From: Xiphydria camelus
Lineage: Eukaryota; Arthropoda; Insecta; Hymenoptera; Xiphydriidae
Reading direction: 5' to 3'
Assembly: GCA_963678675.1 (NCBI GenBank)
Contig: OY783193.1
Span: 7,185,394 to 7,249,393, forward strand
Length of the DNA stretch: 64,000 nucleotides
The position numbers were made by a program, and so were the translations under genes. Below the pieces are notes generated by a model. That model was not told the DNA's origin and did not search any database. It saw only the letters and a list, made by a program, of their open reading frames with translations. This document shows positions 58,226 to 64,000 of the stretch, in pieces (within the stretch, counting starts at the first letter, position 1; every line of letters starts with the position of its first letter).

Positions 58226-59107
58226 GATAAAGATTGATTCCATATTGCACAACTTCTCACATCCAAACCGATCATCTTCCTACGCATACGAGAAGAGGGA
58301 AAGAAATCACGGCACGATTCGTATTCGATACGATCGCTGGTCCGCGCGACGTGGCGGAAGTGACGACATCGACGCCGTATCCGAGCTAGTGCGAAGATAT
58401 ATACCTATGTATGGGGAAGGGGAGTAGGTAGTCGGCCGCCTTAAATCGTTTCTCGGTAAATCGAAGCTGTCGCGAAGTTACGAGACTTAAAGTGCTTCCT
58501 CGCCCGAAGTGACTTTAAAGCAAACCGAGAAAAAAAAGCGGAGTGACTCGGAGCGGGTGAAGCGTAACGTAGGAACGCCCGACCGTTCGTAATCGAAATC
58601 TACGACGCTGGGGAAAGATTCCGTTGTTGATTCAGGACCGGCGATATGTATCGCTTTCGCGCACACGCGCTTTGGATTTGCCACCGTCGTTCGGCTGAAA
58701 TCGTACGTTGCACCTGCCACTTGCGGTCCCTCCCGATAAACCCCGTTACACGCACCGACGCGACGTCGCGCCGCGCGTGTCTGACTACGAATGGCTTCCT
58801 CCACTGTGTTACGTAATAAGCGCGTAATGGAATTTCCTACGTACATCAGATTAAAACCCTTTGTGTCTCGACGAGCAAGAAACGTCGAGATATAAAATCG
58901 GTTGAAAGACTGCGCCTTCGTTGTACCATCGAAATATGAATAGCAGGAAAAGAAGAAGCGACCAACTTTTGGAATGCCAATTTTATGGCAAATGCAACTT
59001 TTCAATATTGTGGTAAAAGTTAAATCAAGAGTTTCTGCCCTCGGAAAAAGTGGCGTAGAATCGTATAAGAAATTACCGAATAATTTATTCCGCAGTAGTG
59101 TGTTATT
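58226..59107. other. Non-coding spacer
   Basis: No gene recognised. The minus-strand frame 59005-58487 (172 codons) has no family features and mixed composition. Confidence 0.35.
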
Positions 59108-59370
59108 GTTAGAAAAATAACTTTGTCAATTTAACCAAAATCCTGGAAACGATAACTAAACAGTTTAGTACAATAGGTATCCTCTATTTTTTTTGGTTAA
59201 ACTGACCACTTTTTAATTAGAACAACTAAACATTTGGTTGGAATAACTAAGCATTCCGTTAGAATAATAACTTGACATTTCGATCATCTGACCAGTATTT
59301 TGGTTAGAATAACTAAACGTGTTTAACTAGATGCGTTTTGTCATTTTAACCTAATTATTTTTCTCAGTAC
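59108..59370. mobile_element. Hairpin element, TTGGTTAGAATAACT core
   Basis: It starts GTTAGAAAAATAACTTTGTC (degraded TIR) and ends AATTATTTTTCTCAGTAC. The repeated TTGGTTGGAATAACTAA and TTAGAATAATAACT phrases match 51380 (inverted) and 19268. Confidence 0.75.
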
Positions 59371-60476
59371 GTGAGTAAAAATTTAATTGCGTGGAAGAAA
59401 ATTGAATCGTACTTCCTACCGAACAAGCCGACTGCACCGAGGAAACAGTTTATTAATAATTAATAAATGTAATTTCAAATACGGCGAAATAAATATTTCG
59501 TTAGGACGAGAAAATATATTATATGTTAATTATTAAAAAATGCTTATTTTTCATTCAAACGATTTTCTGAGAGGATTTAATTATGCCAAATATATATTGT
59601 AGTAGTTATTAAATATTTATTTGGTCGAATAAAATGTTCACTTTACCACATTCAAACAAACATTTATTAACTAAAAATAAACTGTTTTCTCGATGTGGCA
59701 CATACAAATAGTCGCGATAGTCGCGATTGCTATCATATCGCATGTCCGCCGGTAAATAATCTCTTGCGCCATTTCACGTAACCGGTAAATGTGCAGTGCA
59801 ACTCCGACTCGCTTTACTAATCAAACGCTACCGTATACGACGATGGTGTACATACACGCAACGAGGAGAAGAAGAAAGAGAAAAAGAGACGAGCCGAGCG
59901 AAACGCCGTAAACGTACCTCACCGCGACCGGGCAAGAGGAGAGTCAAAACGTTCCGATTTATCTATCTCTAGAATAATTTTCATATATCTTCGAGTCGGC
60001 GTCCCGTCCGGTATCAGCGAACGGCTATCGGCAAATAAGACATCAGACGTCCTATTTGGGCCATAGCGGAGGACATTAAACGAAAGTCAATACTTCGATA
60101 AGTCTCACGATATCGGAAGCTCTTTAGGAAGCTTTCGCACGCAACCTCCTGCAGGAGGTAATAACCCGCGTGACGAGATAAGCTTCGCTCGGACACGCAT
60201 ACCCCGAAAAGAATCAATGCGGTCACGACTTCTATAGCGTTCCCGTTCAAGGAATCAACGACCGAGTCTGAAAAAAAATATAAGCATTCGATATGTTCCA
60301 CTATTTTTCTAAACTGCTAGATTTTGATAATCGATATTGGTTTGTAGGTATACGACACATCGAAAGGAAATTTTTCCGATAAATATCCTGACAAATGCAT
60401 TTCAAAACATACTCGTACGTAAAAATACGGAAGAGGGTAATTCGCCTACTTTTCTCCTGGGTTTTTCTCCAGCACA
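59371..60476. other. Non-coding spacer
   Basis: No gene, repeat or RNA recognised. Confidence 0.35.
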
Positions 60477-60772
60477 TGCACTTAGAGAAATAATTCCTGG
60501 CGTCAAAAAAAATGTTTGTTGAATCAAGAACATATGATCTTACAAATGTTTAAGAATACAGATTCTTTATCGAAGAATATATCATTACTGATTCAAGAAT
60601 ACTGCTGTGGGAACAAGAAATTCTTTCTGCGTGAAAAAAAAACAATTACTCGAGCCTATCAAATATTTTATTGCGCAAATATTACCACAGCTTGATCCTG
60701 AAATTATATCATGTTTCTTGATTGAAAAAAAAATTTGTTTGACACCAGCAATTATTTCACTCAGAGAGTGTA
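60477..60772. mobile_element. Hairpin element, ATAATTCCTGG core
   Basis: TGCACTTAGAGAAATAATTCC pairs with GCAATTATTTCACTCAGAGAGTG. The interior has GAATCAAGAACATATGATC, ATTCTTTCTGCGTG and AGCTTGATCCTGAAATTAT as in its relatives. Confidence 0.75.
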
Positions 60773-63238
60773 TAGATTTATTGACGCTACGAGGTCTCCA
60801 ACGACAATTAAAGCACAAATTATTTTATTTCTCTTCCAAACTACAAGTATGCCTACTATCGAAAGCACAACCCCCTCTACAGACCCCTGACTATACACTC
60901 TGACCGACGCTTCGTCATCTCGACTAATGATATTCGCAGAAGTGCGCTTACTATGCACCAGCCGTCCGATGCACCGTGCAGTCCGATTTACAAAGCAGAT
61001 AATTGCCGGAGCCCCTTCGAAGCAGCGCGATGCTCGGGTGAATTTCATTTATCCGCCGCGCCAAGTAGGTAAATAGGGGAAGGACTGGCTGTGCCGCGGA
61101 AAAATCGACGCGTCGCGATAAATAGTTCGCAATGCGCCCGGAGAGCACTTTGCATCGGAATCGAGCGCAAGATTATATCGCTGAAGGGAAATTTCCTTTT
61201 GCCCCGCGCCATTTTCGACGTCTTTTTCACCCCTTATTCTTCCGCCCCGCTTCTCTTTCTACCTCTCGCGCGCGCGCACCGCCACCGCCCGCTTTCCTCT
61301 CTTTCTCGTCACCGCTGCGAACGAGAGATACCGCTCTCCCCCCCCCCCCGCTCTATATACGAAGTTAACGGCTCATCGGTGGGGATAGACTCGTAAAACC
61401 ACGAGCGGCGCGTTCGCTCGGCTAGGAAGAAGCATCTTCCCGGAATACATTTGAATATAATTCACAGTGGAGAGCAGTAGGTGAGTATGTACCTGTTCCG
61501 GTGGAATGTGTTTATGTTAATTCACAGAGAGAGAGAGAGAGGCGACTTATCGCGATACGTGTTCAGCAAGCTTCTGCTTCCGTGGGAAGGACGTCGCGTC
61601 GTGGCGCGCCGCTACATATTCACAAGCGCTTCCGGTCCGACGTGCAGACTTTTCTACCCACGCCGAAGGGAGGATTTTGCGGCTGATCGGTAGATTACAG
61701 TACTTGATATGAGAGAACGGGTTAGGTTGCAACAAATTTTATAATATGTTTCATTTTTCTTTTTATTTTACTGGAAATGGGAATTAGCTTCGAAAGTTAT
61801 ATAATACTGTTTAACGTATTAAGAATAAAACTGTGGAATAAAATTAGAGTTATTTAAAAGATTGACGAAATCGTGAAGGAAAACAGAAATCTATGAGCGT
61901 GTTGCAATTTACCCGACGTTTGGGGCATGTATAATAGAATCAGGGCTTGGGCACTTAAGTGGTTAAATTGGCTAAAATTTCAGCCACTTAACGTTTTGAA
62001 GAACTTTTCAATATTTATTCAATAATTGGTTAACAAAACACATCCAAATATACTGAAACACAGTTAATACAGAAAATAGGGGCCGTTATTGGCTCATGAC
62101 GAATGTGCTCACCTTAAAGACACTTTCTTTTGTAAAACTGACAGGATTATGCCGATGTCGTAGTGCTTTCTACTGATAAGGAGCCAAACTATGACTCTGC
62201 TGAATCTGTAATATATCTTCCGCTGGAAAGTTTGTTGTCAGAAAAAATGTATATATTACAATTTACCGATGTTGCAACCTGCCCCGTTCTCTCCTATCCT
62301 CACTTCCTTCTTTTCGCTCTAGATAAACGCCATGAGCGTCTATATACATGTATATTTATAGGTAGGCACTAAGGCGCGCGAATAATCTCATCGGGCGCCA
62401 TATAGGGGAGGGCGTCGGGTCGAGCCAATACGATCTTTATTAAAGACTTAAACTTTTCTCATCCTTAATGGACCATAAAAAGACCATCAAAGGCCGCACC
62501 CTTCCCTGAATCACCTTTGTGTGTTTTCCGTTCTATATATTGATTTTCCGGCAGCCCCGAAAGCGCTCCCCCGCCGTACTTCGCTCCGAGCGAACCCGGT
62601 GCGCTCTCAATGCGTATGATTTAAGGAGGGGTGTAAGAGGATCTCGCACGGAAGACGGTACGTCATTTCTCTGTCGATGTATAATTAGCCCGAGCGATAG
62701 AGGAAGCTGGAATTCTTGGTAACGATATAATCGGGGCAGCGGCGAGATGTTCGCGTGACTGTTCCAGGCTGACTTAAGCTGGAGTGGAGGAAGTAGTTTG
62801 ATACTTTAAAACAACAAAAACCGTGATGCTGGAATATCCGCGTTCCACGTTGTATAAAGCGAGCAAGTGAAATCTCGAATAGTCGGACGAAGAAAGTGGT
62901 AGAGGGGAGGATGAGGGGGTGAATTTAAATTAATTCTATTTATCAGTCGGTGTGACTGGTCGCGTCTGCCAACTCGGGAAGCACTTCTCGGTCTATCCTC
63001 TGTTCGTTGCAACGGGGCTTCCAATAACAGCGGTTAACGCGTCCAAGCCAATATACCGTCGTCCAGGGAGCACGCGATTCGTTGAAGCGATACGTAGGTT
63101 GGGATTGTATAGGCTTCGGATTAATCGGTGACCCAGAAATGATGCGTTCTATATCGTCTATATTGTATGCAATATCACACATTCTATGTGTACTTACTGC
63201 ATACACTAAATCGTATGAAATTGTATAGAAACATTACA
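60773..63238. other. Non-coding spacer with a CpG-rich patch
   Basis: No gene recognised. 61080-61700 is GC/CpG-rich with a C10 run (about 61339-61349) and a GA run (61527-61540). A short hairpin (TTAAGTGG / CCACTTAA) lies at 61953-61989. Confidence 0.35.
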
Positions 63239-63724
63239 CCCAGGCGGAAAGATTCTATATATTTTATATATATAATCCATCTCTGTATATGATTCCTATA
63301 TTAATCATATACAGACTATATACAGATTATACAAACATTTAAAAATCTATATATAGACCTTACATGGTTAATATAGAAATCACATATAATGCATATGACG
63401 CGATCCATGAAAGAAATAATTGCTGGTGCCAAAATAATTTGTTCTTTAAATAAAAACATGATATAATTCCAGAAGCTATGGTTTTCTTCGTGCAAGAAAA
63501 TATTTAATATACTCCGATAAATTGCTTTTTTCACACAGAAAGAATTTCTCGTCCCAACGAAGATATACCTACTTGAATCCAGAATATATATTCTTCGACC
63601 AAGAACTTGTACCTACGCCTAAACATTTTTAAGATCATATTTTCTTGAATCAAGAGATATATTTTTAACACTAGCACAATTATTTCTCTCAGTGTACAAA
63701 ATATATAGAACTTTTCCGCTTGGG
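63239..63724. mobile_element. CCCAGGCGGAAAG-ended element carrying a nested shared-end element
   Basis: CCCAGGCGGAAAGATTCTATATA pairs with TATATAGAACTTTTCCGCTTGGG. The interior ATATAC/GTATAT phrases match 20787. The element is split by 63402-63696. Confidence 0.75.
63402..63696. mobile_element. Nested hairpin element, ATAATTGCTGGTGCC core
   Basis: It starts near GATCCATGAAAGAAATAATTG (degraded TIR) and ends ACAATTATTTCTCTCAGTGTA. The interior matches the 41208 family in inverted order (GAAGAATATA, AAGAAAATATTTAA). Confidence 0.7.
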
Positions 63725-63810
63725 CAGATACCGATGAAAAAATTCTTTGTTTTAAATTCATATTCATCAGAGATACTTCATTCGCCATATCTTCGCTATT
63801 GTAACGTTTG
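63725..63810. other. Short non-coding spacer
   Basis: Nothing recognised. Confidence 0.3.
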
Positions 63811-63814
63811 TTAA

Positions 63815-63974
63815 CACGTTGACTCTCCCATGAGTCACATATGATTCATACAGAAATGTCGCTGTACGTCCATGAGACATAAAATGTGATTCATTTGCCA
63901 TTGCCGTATGCATGGTGATTTAATTTTTGGACGTCATGGGATGGAAAAAATTCCTTATGGGGACAGTCAACGTG
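63815..63974. mobile_element. 160-bp piggyBac-like MITE with TTAA duplication
   Basis: TTAA (63811-63814) then CACGTTGACTCTCCC; the other end is GGGGACAGTCAACGTG then TTAA (63975-63978). TTAA targets and short CAC..GTG termini fit piggyBac-type MITEs. The interior has ATGAGTCACATATGATTCAT and a related ATGAGACATAAAATGTGATTCAT repeat. Confidence 0.8.
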
Positions 63975-64000
63975 TTAAAAGTACATTTCGCCGGACTGCA

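Noticed and set aside
58487..59005. 172-codon minus-strand frame
   Set aside because: No motif or context; it is expected by chance in GC-balanced DNA.

Overview
The window looks like insect nuclear DNA. The only substantial gene is a C2H2 zinc-finger gene of the Krueppel homolog 1 (Kr-h1) type, a family of insect juvenile-hormone response factors. Everything else is mostly non-coding and rich in small DNA transposons. The mix of AT-rich spacer with CpG-rich islands, the mariner remnant and the Helitron-type EEP nuclease fragment would suit a hymenopteran, but I cannot name a species. There are no bacterial operons, CRISPR arrays or rRNA genes.

Layout. 0.4-5.7 kb: a ~2.45 kb terminal-inverted-repeat (TIR) element that carries a second copy of itself in inverted orientation. 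The composite sits inside a GC-rich GACGC-repeat element whose uninterrupted relative is at 10.5-11.4 kb, so the unoccupied target can be read in the same window. 5.77-7.62 kb: a long inverted repeat flanking a frameshifted fragment of an endonuclease/exonuclease/phosphatase (EEP) domain; its left arm carries a 127-bp MITE that the right arm lacks. 7.69-8.08 kb: two foldback elements directly upstream of the Kr-h1-like gene. 8.25-9.53 kb: the zinc-finger exon, with a 20-base poly(C) run downstream. 10.5-12.6 kb: three DNA transposons side by side (an 889-bp GACGC element, a 359-bp TIR element and a mariner with a large internal deletion).

12.6-64 kb is a gene desert as far as I can see: no open frame longer than 60 codons looks like a real gene. 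It is intergenic or intronic DNA studded with hairpin MITEs. About 21 of them share nearly the same ends (TRCACYGAGAAAAA or close variants) around at least six unrelated core sequences, and together they cover roughly 7 kb. Other items are a CCCAGGTGGAAA-ended family (four copies, two nested in related hosts), two CAGGGTGAG-ended elements with TA duplications, a pogo-like MITE nested in another element, a TTAA-flanked piggyBac-like MITE, a tRNA-derived SINE with a poly(A) tail, a 3 x 66 bp tandem array and several long hairpins.

The most notable items are the Kr-h1-like protein that has lost one finger and one zinc ligand relative to its family, the self-nested inverted transposon with a readable empty site, and the terminal-motif-sharing hairpin superfamily. 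Positions are read by eye; element ends are good to a few bases where a TIR or target duplication is stated and looser elsewhere.
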